DNA of 36,677 nt from Nitrosopumilaceae archaeon (GTDB taxonomy: Archaea > Thermoproteota > Nitrososphaeria > Nitrososphaerales > Nitrosopumilaceae): the NCBI GenBank assembly GCA_013867245.1, contig JACENB010000036.1, positions 1 through 36,677 of the forward strand, given 5' to 3'. Within the stretch, counting starts at the first letter, position 1; each line of letters starts with the position of its first letter. Shown here in pieces: positions 7,031 to 13,875 of this stretch. Made by a program: the position numbers and the translations under genes. The notes under the pieces are model-generated. The model was given only the letters and a program-made list of their open reading frames with translations, did no database searches and was not told where the DNA came from.

Positions 7031-7789
7031 CTATATTCCAAGATACCGTTTTGTATTTTCCTCCAATAGACATGACATGTCATCAAATGTTTTTTCAAGA
7101 ACTTTTGAGGCACAAAAAATAACGCTGGGGATAAAGCTAATCTGTCCAGATTTCATTTCAAAACATCTAGAAAATCTAACAGGTCCATCAGTCTCAACAA
7201 GAATTTTTGACTCATTAGCTTTTGACAATAAACTTTGTTTATCATTTGCATAAATCATTACAGGACCAAACGATACAAAAAAATCCATATCCATGGCTTT
7301 TTGAAGTTGTTTTTTACTGCCATCAAACCAATGCAGTAAAGCATGTTTTGTATCATATGAAGTCATTATTTCAAAAATATCATCAAGACTTTTTCTAGAA
7401 TGAATTGAAACAGGTTTATGAAATTTTTCTGCAGATGAAAGTAAAGATTCAAAGACATGAATTTGTCTCTGAGTATCATCTTTATTTTTACAATAAGTAG
7501 GATCCAATCCTATCTCACCTATACCAGAAATAGAATTTTGATTTAATTCAATTAAATCATTTATTTTTTCAAGATCATCATCATTTGAACATTCAGGATG
7601 AATTCCAATAAAAGGTAAAACAAGATCACTTTTTTTTGACAAAGATAATGTTGAGAGCGAATTTTCATAATTCATAGAAACACAACATGCCTTAATTTTG
7701 AGTGAATCCATTTGAGTTAAAATAAAATCAATTTCAGGCAAATATGCAGAATCAGATAGATGTATGTGAGAATCAAATAACCATGTCAT
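7031..7789 (-). CDS. TatD-family metal-dependent hydrolase (putative DNase)
   Basis: TIM-barrel metallohydrolase of the TatD family, 252 aa, near the usual 250-260. Visible metal ligands and motifs: D6SHIH10 near the N-terminus, GIHPE, GEIGLD with the bridging Glu, PVSIHSRKS, HWFDGS, and VETDGP near the C-terminus. Members act as 3'-5' exonucleases or deoxyribonucleases in DNA repair or turnover; the substrate here cannot be told from the sequence. A TATA-like GATTTATAC (minus-strand reading, near 7815-7825) lies about 30 nt before the ATG. It is divergent from the histone gene. Confidence 0.9.
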   Translation of the reverse strand: MTWLFDSHIHLSDSAYLPEIDFILTQMDSLKIKACCVSMNYENSLSTLSLSKKSDLVLPFIGIHPECSNDDDLEKINDLIELNQNSISGIGEIGLDPTYCKNKDDTQRQIHVFESLLSSAEKFHKPVSIHSRKSLDDIFEIMTSYDTKHALLHWFDGSKKQLQKAMDMDFFVSFGPVMIYANDKQSLLSKANESKILVETDGPVRFSRCFEMKSGQISFIPSVIFCASKVLEKTFDDMSCLLEENTKRYLGI

Positions 7790-7885
7790 AATCTAATAAA
7801 TTTTGAATGTTGTCTGTATAAATCGATTCCTTAGTGATATTTTTTCACTCATTAAGTTTTTTCACAAAAAAGAGAAACAAAAATT

Positions 7886-8104
7886 ATGAAATCTTCAGAA
7901 TTGGGATTATCAGCAATGTATAGAATATTAAAAAAATCTGGTGCAGAAAGAGTTAGTGATGAATCAGCAGATGAATTAAGACGAATTATAGAAGATATTG
8001 CTGAAGATATTGCAAAAAATGCTGTTGATATGGCATCACATGCAGGTAGAAAAACAATCAAAGCTGAAGATGTAAAATTAGCTTCAAAATCATTTAGTAA
8101 ATAA
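7886..8104 (+). CDS. Archaeal histone
   Basis: A single histone fold of 72 aa without long tails. Helix-strand-helix features: LGLSAMYRILKKSGAERVS, then ESADELRRIIEDIAEDIAKN, AVDMASHAGRKTIKAEDVKL, and LASKSF. The loop arginine in GAERVS, and GRKTIKAEDV at loop 2, are the DNA-contacting segments in HMf-type histones. It dimerises and wraps DNA. The upstream region holds a short hairpin (7833-7849, AGTGA/TCACT around a T-rich loop) and a T-rich stretch just before the start. Assignment is firm. Confidence 0.95.
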   Translation: MKSSELGLSAMYRILKKSGAERVSDESADELRRIIEDIAEDIAKNAVDMASHAGRKTIKAEDVKLASKSFSK

Positions 8105-8146
8105 TAATCTAAAGAGTTTAATTGTTCATTTCGTGTTTTTCAAAAC

Positions 8147-8218
8147 GGTACTCTGGCAGAACGGTTATGCGTGAGCCTGCAAAGCTTATACAAGGGGGTT
8201 CGACTCCCTCGGGTACCT
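8147..8218 (+). tRNA. tRNA-Cys (GCA)
   Basis: The acceptor stem GGTACTC pairs with GGGTACC (one T-G pair). The anticodon stem TGAGC/GCTTA encloses loop CTGCAAA with anticodon GCA at 8179-8181. The T stem is GGGGG/CCCTC with loop TTCGACT. The discriminator base is T and CCA is not encoded. No intron. A TATA-like GTTTAATTG lies about 30 nt upstream. The 3' end directly abuts the stop codon of the convergent cupredoxin gene. Confidence 0.95.
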
Positions 8219-8659
8219 TTATTCTACAATTACCTGAGCAAACATCCAAGGATGTAATTCGCAAAAGTAATCGAATGTACCAATTTCATCAAAAGATAAT
8301 GTGTAATACTGATATGGATCCAAATAACCGCTATCAAAAAGTTCAGTAGGCTCTCCATAAAACCCAGATGTTACAGTATGAAAAGCAGAATCTTCATTCA
8401 ACCATGTGACAGAACCTCCTTTTTCTACAATTATTTTCGATGGGATATAACAAATATCTTCAATATCACATCCAGGACGTGAGACCTTGGTTGGTATTAG
8501 AACATCTGCTTTCATCATTTCTTCAGTTTCTAAACTAGCCTCTTCAGAGTTGATTTCTTCAGAAGTAATTTCTTCAGAATTTAATCCAGATAATGACAAA
8601 CCAATAACAGTTACAGATATTCCCAATATTATTGCCAAAGAGATTATTTTTTTTATCAT
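8219..8659 (-). CDS. Membrane-anchored type I copper protein (cupredoxin)
   Basis: Probable electron carrier outside the membrane. The N-terminal hydrophobic segment (residues 5-25) is a signal anchor, followed by an acidic linker (28-49, many SEE/TEE). The cupredoxin domain carries the copper ligands His94 (SAFHTVTSG), Cys133, His136 and Met139 (DYFCELHPWM). Two further cysteines, 64 and 70, could form a disulfide near the entry of the domain. Ammonia-oxidising archaea rely on many such blue-copper proteins in place of cytochromes. The specific partner is unknown. Its stop codon touches the 3' end of the tRNA-Cys gene on the other strand. Confidence 0.88.
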   Translation of the reverse strand: MIKKIISLAIILGISVTVIGLSLSGLNSEEITSEEINSEEASLETEEMMKADVLIPTKVSRPGCDIEDICYIPSKIIVEKGGSVTWLNEDSAFHTVTSGFYGEPTELFDSGYLDPYQYYTLSFDEIGTFDYFCELHPWMFAQVIVE

Positions 8660-8706
8660 TTCATTTCATATCCATTTGAGAGTTATTACACAATTACCTA
8701 ATTCTC

Positions 8707-8718
8707 TAAATATATAAT
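8707..8718 (+). promoter_or_regulatory. TATA-like promoter element of the AIPR gene
   Basis: TAAATATATAAT lies roughly 16-27 nt before the ATG at 8734, consistent with a leaderless or nearly leaderless archaeal transcript. No ribosome binding site is seen between it and the start. Confidence 0.45.
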
Positions 8719-8733
8719 ACATTACAAAAATTA

Positions 8734-10485
8734 ATGTCACAAAATCCTAATGGATTATTAGAATACATTCCAGGTTCACATGCATTATTACTACAAAAAA
8801 ATTCGAGCCCACCTTTAGAAGGATTTGCAGAAAATATCAGAGAAAGCATTCATGAATATGCAGAAGATTCAAAAAACGAAGTAGAAAAAGGAAATAACTT
8901 CCTTCAGTGGATTTTAACAAGAGTTTTTGAGGCTACAGAAGATGATGCAGCAGATGCAATTGTTGATGGAGCAAACGATCTAGGGATTGATGCGTATTTA
9001 CCGGTAGATTTTTCAGATAATACTGTTAGATTATTCCAATCAAAATATGGAACTTCACATTCCCTTGAAGCAATTGCAAAATTCAAAGAAGATGCAAAAA
9101 GATTACTTGCAAAAGACATTACAAAAATGAGGCCAGAATTAGCTCAACTTGTTACAAAAATCAAAGAAAAAAATCTAAAAATAAAATGTTGTTATGTTAC
9201 AGATCAAAAAGTCGATTATCAAGATGACTTAGTAGAAATAATTGATGAAGAAAAAATTATTCAAAAATTATGGGATAGAATAAAAAAACCAGCTGCAGGA
9301 AAAAAATCATCAATAAAATTAGAGAGAATGCTTAGACATGAAAATACTATTCTAGGAATTTTAAAACTACGTGAATTGACAGAATTTGTGAGTAAAAATC
9401 ATGATTATGTTTTTGAATCAAACATTAGACAATGGATGCAATTTAAAACTACAGTAAACAAAGGATTAAGAGATACTTTACAAACAAATCCAGGAAAATT
9501 CTTTTTTTATAATAATGGAATTACAATTGTAGTTAGTGATTTTACAGAATTAGGAGAAAATATGATTGAACTTTTTGCTCCACAAATTGTTAATGGTGCA
9601 CAAACATCAAATTCAATTTTAGATCATTCAAAGAGAACAAAAAATATGGATGGTTCAATGACAGTCACAATAATAAAAGCTGATGATGAACAAGAACAAA
9701 ACAATATTACAAAATATAGAAATTCTCAAAATTCAGTAAGAGGAAAAGATTTAGTTTCATTAATGGATTTTCATAAATCAATTAAATCACAATTAAAAAA
9801 TTGTGGATATTTTTATGAAATTCAAGCAGGCTCATTTGATACAAAAACAAAATCAAAACAATTAGAATATGGTGGTGATTCAGCATACAACAATTATCTT
9901 CCAGATAATCATAAAAAAGTCATTGTTGCAAAAGATGCAATTCAATCATTAGTTGCTGGTATCGAACAAAGACCAACCGAGTCATACAGTTCTCCATCTC
10001 AGTTTCTTCCAAGAGGTAGCAAATATGATCAAATTTTTAACGATAATCTAAAAGATGATTATAGAATTATACTATATCCATATCTTGTAAAAGAATTTGC
10101 AAAAAAATCTTTGAAATACGGCAAACAAGGAGGTCATAAAACAAAAAGATATGCAACGCTATTCTTTGTAGCTGTTTATTTTAGAATTTTGCATAAAAAA
10201 ATTTTAGAATCTAAAGGAGATTTTAAATCAGATATTAGAAAATTAGAACCAATTTTTCATAGTTTTAAGCTAAACAATAGAATTTTAAAAATAACAGATG
10301 TAATTGTGACAAAATTTCTAGAAGATACAGTAGTAGATGATGAAATTGAGATGGCAAATACAAAACATAATTTCTTCTCACAACATGTTTGGAATGATAC
10401 AATGCTTAGAGTCATAGATAAGAAAATCAGACAAGAAGAAGAAGAAATAATGGCACTCAGAAAAATTGCAAATAATTTATTTTGA
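8734..10485 (+). CDS. AIPR-family protein (abortive infection type) with nuclease-like N-terminus
   Basis: A 583-residue soluble protein. Residues 79-105 read GANDLGIDAYLP followed by VRLFQSKYG. This is the D...G-I-D...Q-x-K pattern of Mrr-type PD-(D/E)XK nucleases (Asp86, Gln102, Lys104 as likely catalytic residues, with an acidic helix before them). The central part carries the AIPR hallmarks KFFFYNNGITIVV (256-267) and PQIVNGAQTS (283-292), then an arginine-rich helical region with KYRNSQNSV. AIPR proteins are linked to phage abortive infection and to restriction systems in bacteria and archaea. No methylase or partner gene is adjacent, so it may act alone. It lies just beyond a tRNA-Cys and a cupredoxin gene, but I see no integrase or duplicated tRNA end. 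Confidence 0.85.
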   Translation: MSQNPNGLLEYIPGSHALLLQKNSSPPLEGFAENIRESIHEYAEDSKNEVEKGNNFLQWILTRVFEATEDDAADAIVDGANDLGIDAYLPVDFSDNTVRLFQSKYGTSHSLEAIAKFKEDAKRLLAKDITKMRPELAQLVTKIKEKNLKIKCCYVTDQKVDYQDDLVEIIDEEKIIQKLWDRIKKPAAGKKSSIKLERMLRHENTILGILKLRELTEFVSKNHDYVFESNIRQWMQFKTTVNKGLRDTLQTNPGKFFFYNNGITIVVSDFTELGENMIELFAPQIVNGAQTSNSILDHSKRTKNMDGSMTVTIIKADDEQEQNNITKYRNSQNSVRGKDLVSLMDFHKSIKSQLKNCGYFYEIQAGSFDTKTKSKQLEYGGDSAYNNYLPDNHKKVIVAKDAIQSLVAGIEQRPTESYSSPSQFLPRGSKYDQIFNDNLKDDYRIILYPYLVKEFAKKSLKYGKQGGHKTKRYATLFFVAVYFRILHKKILESKGDFKSDIRKLEPIFHSFKLNNRILKITDVIVTKFLEDTVVDDEIEMANTKHNFFSQHVWNDTMLRVIDKKIRQEEEEIMALRKIANNLF

Positions 10486-10496
10486 TAAGAAAGGCA

Positions 10497-10551
10497 GTAG
10501 CCTAACCAAGTAAAAATCTTGCAGGAGGTTTACATTGGTTAAACTAGCTAC
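10497..10551 (+). other. Extended hairpin in the gap after the AIPR gene
   Basis: The pairs nest as GTAGC (10497-10501) with GCTAC (10547-10551), and AACCAAGTAAA (10504-10514) with TTTAC plus TTGGTT (10529-10540, one bulged A). The loop of 14 nt contains AGGAGG. It begins 12 nt after the AIPR stop, so it could act at the 3' end of that mRNA. The AGGAGG followed 6 nt later by TTG would also open a six-codon frame (MVKLAT). The strand and the role are guesses; the pairing is seen directly. Confidence 0.5.
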
Positions 10552-10648
10552 CTGATTTAATGAGAAATACGTAATATTTAACATAATTTTCTCAGATATG
10601 AAGAATCTAGCATGTTTTTTATATTGATGAAAAATAGAAAAAATCGAA

Positions 10649-10816
10649 TTGGGTTTAAAAGAAAAATGCACCATTTGTAATGAGAAAGTAAAACAACGCT
10701 ACAATCCAATGGATGAATGGGGCATTGAGGGAACATTATGTGGAAAATGTTATTCAAAAAAAGTTGATGAACATTATCCAGGGGATCATATCAGAGTTAA
10801 CAAGGATCTAGATTGA
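10649..10816 (+). CDS. Small zinc-ribbon protein, 55 aa
   Basis: The frame from TTG at 10649 gives MGLKEKCTICNEKV and then a second knuckle LCGKCYSKK, so two CxxC pairs about 21 residues apart make a zinc ribbon. It ends HIRVNKDLD. No ATG precedes it in frame after the last stop, so TTG is the likely start, as in other genes here. Function unknown. It is convergent with the 194-residue gene that follows, 2 nt between stops. The 163-nt gap before it contains the hairpin at 10497-10551 and a TATA-like AT-rich stretch. Confidence 0.65.
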   Translation: MGLKEKCTICNEKVKQRYNPMDEWGIEGTLCGKCYSKKVDEHYPGDHIRVNKDLD

Positions 10817-10818
10817 TT

Positions 10819-11403
10819 TTAATCAGTTTTTGAATATTTATTTACATTAAAACAGTTCCATGCAAGAGGATCATCTTTAACATCATTTTCCTCTAAAAAT
10901 TTGATATCAGTTATAGTTTTTTTTCTTTTCAATAAATTCACTTGAAAAGTAGAAAATGCTTTACAACTACAATCATTGAATAAACAAACATCATCATCAC
11001 CCTCATCATGATCTTGTGCTTCATGACCACAACTACACGAATCATTTTTTTTGGCATCGTTTAGAGATTTTTGTGTATAAACTCCTAATCTAAGATAGGC
11101 TTCACCACCATGACCCTTTTTGAATCGTTCATAATGTTCAGATTTTGGCAATATTTTGAAAAAAGCTAAATTTGTATCAGGTTTTTGAGAATCAGATCCC
11201 ATGATAAACCAATAATCATTTTCCATTTCAACAAATCTGATTTTAATTGATGGATCTACCCACCAATGAATAGTATCATGCCAGAGGGAAGCAGATTGTT
11301 TTCTATCAGCAATTAAAGGAACTACATTCATTCTAAGATCATAGTATCTATATGCAACACCCACAAAATCATCGTACCAAGGTATTGGTGATTGAGAAGA
11401 CAT
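10819..11403 (-). CDS. Hypothetical protein with cysteine/histidine cluster, 194 aa
   Basis: Unrecognised. The chosen ATG at 11403 gives MSSQSPIPWYDDFVGVAYRY; the frame stays open upstream, but that stretch overlaps the promoter region of the divergent regulator. The N-terminal two-thirds is aromatic-rich (LWHDTIHWWVDPSIKIRFVE). A cluster CSCGHEAQDHDEGDDDVC followed by DCSCKAF lies about residues 124-152 and looks like a metal-binding knuckle with very acidic surroundings. No membrane segment. It could be a metal-binding or protein-binding accessory; no function is assigned. Confidence 0.65.
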   Translation of the reverse strand: MSSQSPIPWYDDFVGVAYRYYDLRMNVVPLIADRKQSASLWHDTIHWWVDPSIKIRFVEMENDYWFIMGSDSQKPDTNLAFFKILPKSEHYERFKKGHGGEAYLRLGVYTQKSLNDAKKNDSCSCGHEAQDHDEGDDDVCLFNDCSCKAFSTFQVNLLKRKKTITDIKFLEENDVKDDPLAWNCFNVNKYSKTD

Positions 11404-11487
11404 TATAAAAAAATGCAAGAAGAGCTTATTTATCTGATCTGAATGAATTGTAATACCCTTATATCTGAGTTTTTCATTATATCCCAC

Positions 11488-11769
11488 ATGGTAGCTTACA
11501 GAACTAGTATGCAAATTGTTGCAGATCTGTTGACAGTCACCCAATTATCAGGCCAAGAAGGCATCAAAACCACATCACTTCTAACTAAAGCAAACTTATC
11601 ACATTCTAGATTATCAAAATTTTTGAATAATTTGACAGGTGCTGGCCTAATTAACAAAATTGAATATGATGGAAAAAACACATTTGTCATTACATCAAAA
11701 GGTAGACAATACTTAGAATCATATGTCAATTTTTCAAGTATTGCAGAATCATTTGGTTTAGAACTTTAA
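11488..11769 (+). CDS. Winged helix-turn-helix regulator, 93 aa (paralogue of 4360)
   Basis: Starts at ATG 11488 (MVAYRTSMQIVADLL). An earlier in-frame ATG at 11443 would overlap the promoter region of the divergent gene. The recognition segment KANLSHSRLSKFLNNLTGAG is followed by a wing (FVITSKGRQYLESY) and a tail ending SFGLEL. It aligns over its whole length with the protein at 4360, so the two are paralogues or belong to one expanded family. It is divergent from the 194-residue protein, with only 84 nt between starts, and could regulate that gene. No effector domain. Confidence 0.8.
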   Translation: MVAYRTSMQIVADLLTVTQLSGQEGIKTTSLLTKANLSHSRLSKFLNNLTGAGLINKIEYDGKNTFVITSKGRQYLESYVNFSSIAESFGLEL

Positions 11770-11771
11770 TT

Positions 11772-11990
11772 CTATTTCTTTTTAGATCTTTTTCTTTTAG
11801 CATTAAGTTTCTCTCTTGCTTTTTTATCTTTGTATCCACCATAGAAAAGAATGAAGATTATACCACCAATAGAGCCATAAAATAGTGGAAGAAGTGGTTG
11901 TTCACGTACTTCTCCAGTCATCGGCGAAACCCAAGCAATAGGAATTCCTACAACCATGAAAATTAAGATGATTGTAAGATACTTGTCCAT
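11772..11990 (-). CDS. Small membrane protein, 72 aa
   Basis: Two hydrophobic segments (about residues 4-20 and 34-51, the latter LLPLFYGSIGGIIFILFYGG) are followed by a strongly basic tail ending in KRKRSKKK, which should face the cytoplasm. Unknown function. Its stop codon is 2 nt from that of the convergent winged-helix gene. Compare the divergently placed gene at 12050, also two-helix with a basic tail; the two may be related in role. Confidence 0.6.
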   Translation of the reverse strand: MDKYLTIILIFMVVGIPIAWVSPMTGEVREQPLLPLFYGSIGGIIFILFYGGYKDKKAREKLNAKRKRSKKK

Positions 11991-12049
11991 ACCTTACCTA
12001 TTTTACAAAACCATATATCTTTTTGATTCCAGAGAATAGAGTAGAAAAT

Positions 12050-12244
12050 ATGTCAAAAATACTAGAAATAATAGGATTAGTACTTGTGTCAATTATGATT
12101 TTAGGATTTGTTGGAGCATTAGATACACTGATACCACTTGGTATTGGAAATGGATTAACACCATTGTTTTGGGGATGTGCAGGTGCAACTCTAATAATCA
12201 TCTTGTATAGAAAAAGAAAAAGAAAACAAGCAGGATTAGAATAG
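12050..12244 (+). CDS. Small membrane protein, 64 aa
   Basis: From ATG 12050 the protein begins MSKILEIIGLVLVSIMILGF. It has two hydrophobic helices (about 4-22 and 32-52) and a basic end YRKRKRKQAGLE. An ATG further upstream (12023) is in frame but lies only 33 nt from the start of the divergent membrane gene, where promoters should be. Function unknown. Confidence 0.6.
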   Translation: MSKILEIIGLVLVSIMILGFVGALDTLIPLGIGNGLTPLFWGCAGATLIIILYRKRKRKQAGLE

Positions 12245-12332
12245 AAATAATTTTACAAAAAATTATCAATTGATCAATTATTTATCAACCGACAGATCTA
12301 TTAAGGAGCATTTTAAGAAAGTAAAAGGGATC

Positions 12333-12410
12333 ATGACAGAACAAACAAAACAATGGTGGATAGGTTTAGGCAAAGAGTTAGAAATAGATATTGAAACTCT
12401 AGACGAATAA
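12333..12410 (+). CDS. Possible micro-ORF, 25 aa
   Basis: ATG at 12333 opens MTEQTKQWWIGLGKELEIDI and ends TLDE before TAA. The composition is protein-like (acidic C-terminus, WW pair), unlike random AT-rich DNA. An AAAGGG sequence sits 4-9 nt before the ATG. It lies alone in the 205-nt gap between the membrane gene and tRNA-Thr. Whether it is translated is unproven. Confidence 0.4.
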   Translation: MTEQTKQWWIGLGKELEIDIETLDE

Positions 12411-12449
12411 TACAACGATTTTTCCAAATGATTTTAAAAATTTTAAAAG

Positions 12450-12523
12450 AGCCTTGAACGGGATCTGAACCCGCGACCTACTGATTACGAATCAGGTGCT
12501 CTACCAGGCTGAGCTACCAAGGC
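12450..12523 (-). tRNA. tRNA-Thr (CGT)
   Basis: On the minus strand the acceptor GCCTTGG pairs with TCAAGGC. The D arm is AGCTCAGCCTGGTAGAGC. The anticodon stem CTGAT/ATCAG holds anticodon CGT (positions 12487-12489), decoding ACG. The T arm is GCGGG/CCCGT with loop TTCAGAT. Discriminator T; CCA not encoded; no intron. It is divergent from the phosphohexomutase gene. Confidence 0.95.
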
Positions 12524-12576
12524 ACGAATGAATAAATCCATCAGAGTTAATAAAAAGCCTTTCCGACTTTGGGTAA

Positions 12577-13875
12577 TTGAAAAAAACAATTTCAGGTATC
12601 AGAGGAATATTTGGAGAGGATCTTAATCTAAAAGACATAATTGAATTTACTAACAATTTTTCATCATTAATTAAATCTGAAAAATGCGTAATTGGAAGAG
12701 ATACGCGACCTTCTGGAAAAATGATTCAAGAAACAATCGGTGCAGTTCTAATGAAAAATGGAATTGATGTTTTTGATTTAGGAATGGTACCCACTCCAGT
12801 AGTATTTAGAGAATCAAGAAAATATGGCGCAGGAATAATTATTTCTTCATCACACAATCCAATAGAATGGAATGGAATGAAATTCATTTTGGATGGAAGA
12901 GGCATTAATGAAAAAGAACTCCCCAACATAATTAATCATCAAAAAATTTTAAAATCAAAAATTGGTAAAATTAAGCAAATAAAATCAACATATGTTGAAG
13001 ATGCAAGCAGAATCATTGGCAATGTAGAAAATTCACCTAAAATTGTAATAGATAACGGAGGAGGAGCAGCAAAAGATTTTGCAGAAAATTTACTAAGAAA
13101 AATTGGATGTGATGTAGAAATAATTAATCAAGAACTTTTAGGCTGTTCTAGAGGTCCAGATCCTACATCAGATGAATTAATTGAATTAAGTAAAATTACA
13201 AATGATAAAGAAATTGGATTTGCATTTGATTTAGACGGAGATCGTTTAGTGGTTGTAAAAAAAGGAAAAAAACAGACTCCAGATGTAACACTTGGTTTAG
13301 GTGTTGCAAAATCATTGGAATTAGGATACAAAAAGTTTGTTTTGAGTTTAGACACTAGTGTTTCAATTGAAAAATTCATCAAAGAAAAAGGTGGAATAGT
13401 TGTAAGATCAAAAGTAGGTGAAGCAAATGTAATAGAAGATATGATAAAGAATAATTCGCAAGCTGGCGGAGAAGGAAGCAGTGCGGGATTTATTTTACCT
13501 GAATTCAATTATTGTAGGGAAGGTATTCTCACAAGTGGTTTAATATCATCAATGTTAAAAAATTCAAAATTTACTGAAATAATAAATTATATGGAAAATT
13601 ATTTTCAGATAAGAGAGAAAATAAAAGTTGATTCCAATCATCATGAAAAAATAATTGAAAATGTAAAAAATAGTTTCATGAAAAAATATTCAGAGATAGA
13701 TGCACGTGATGGAATTAAAGTAATTATTGATGAGGACACATGGATTTTAATTAGAAAATCAAATACAGAAGACATAATTAGAATTTCAGGAGAATCAAAT
13801 GATAAAGAAAAATGTAAAATGATTGTTAATGACACTATACGATTGGTAAAAGAGAATTATGAAAAAATTAGATGA
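12577..13875 (+). CDS. Phosphohexomutase (phosphoglucosamine/phosphomannomutase family)
   Basis: Alpha-D-phosphohexomutase that interconverts 1- and 6-phosphorylated sugars such as glucosamine or mannose phosphate. Visible signatures: an N-terminal GIRGIFGEDL, GRDTRPSG, the phosphoserine loop IISSSHNP (phosphorylated Ser92), the metal loop DLDGDRLVV (from residue 219), GEGSSAG sugar loop near 300, and the C-terminal phosphate loop RISGES. At 432 residues it has the normal length. Start TTG at 12577; no in-frame ATG is nearer. Its end overlaps the start of thiL by 17 nt. Which sugar is used cannot be settled from motifs; GlmM-like or ManB-like are both possible. Confidence 0.88.
   Translation: MKKTISGIRGIFGEDLNLKDIIEFTNNFSSLIKSEKCVIGRDTRPSGKMIQETIGAVLMKNGIDVFDLGMVPTPVVFRESRKYGAGIIISSSHNPIEWNGMKFILDGRGINEKELPNIINHQKILKSKIGKIKQIKSTYVEDASRIIGNVENSPKIVIDNGGGAAKDFAENLLRKIGCDVEIINQELLGCSRGPDPTSDELIELSKITNDKEIGFAFDLDGDRLVVVKKGKKQTPDVTLGLGVAKSLELGYKKFVLSLDTSVSIEKFIKEKGGIVVRSKVGEANVIEDMIKNNSQAGGEGSSAGFILPEFNYCREGILTSGLISSMLKNSKFTEIINYMENYFQIREKIKVDSNHHEKIIENVKNSFMKKYSEIDARDGIKVIIDEDTWILIRKSNTEDIIRISGESNDKEKCKMIVNDTIRLVKENYEKIR

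Noticed and set aside
8122..8349. Plus-strand frame of 75 codons over tRNA-Cys
   Set aside because: It translates straight through the tRNA gene and antisense to the cupredoxin; both of those are firmly supported.
8105..10650. Integrated element at tRNA-Cys carrying the AIPR gene
   Set aside because: No integrase, no repeated tRNA 3' end and no change of base composition were seen; the cupredoxin between them looks native.
10477..10674. Minus-strand frame of 65 codons covering the gap after the AIPR gene
   Set aside because: It runs antisense through the start of the better-supported zinc-ribbon frame and the hairpin, has no family features and a composition typical of chance translation of AT-rich DNA.
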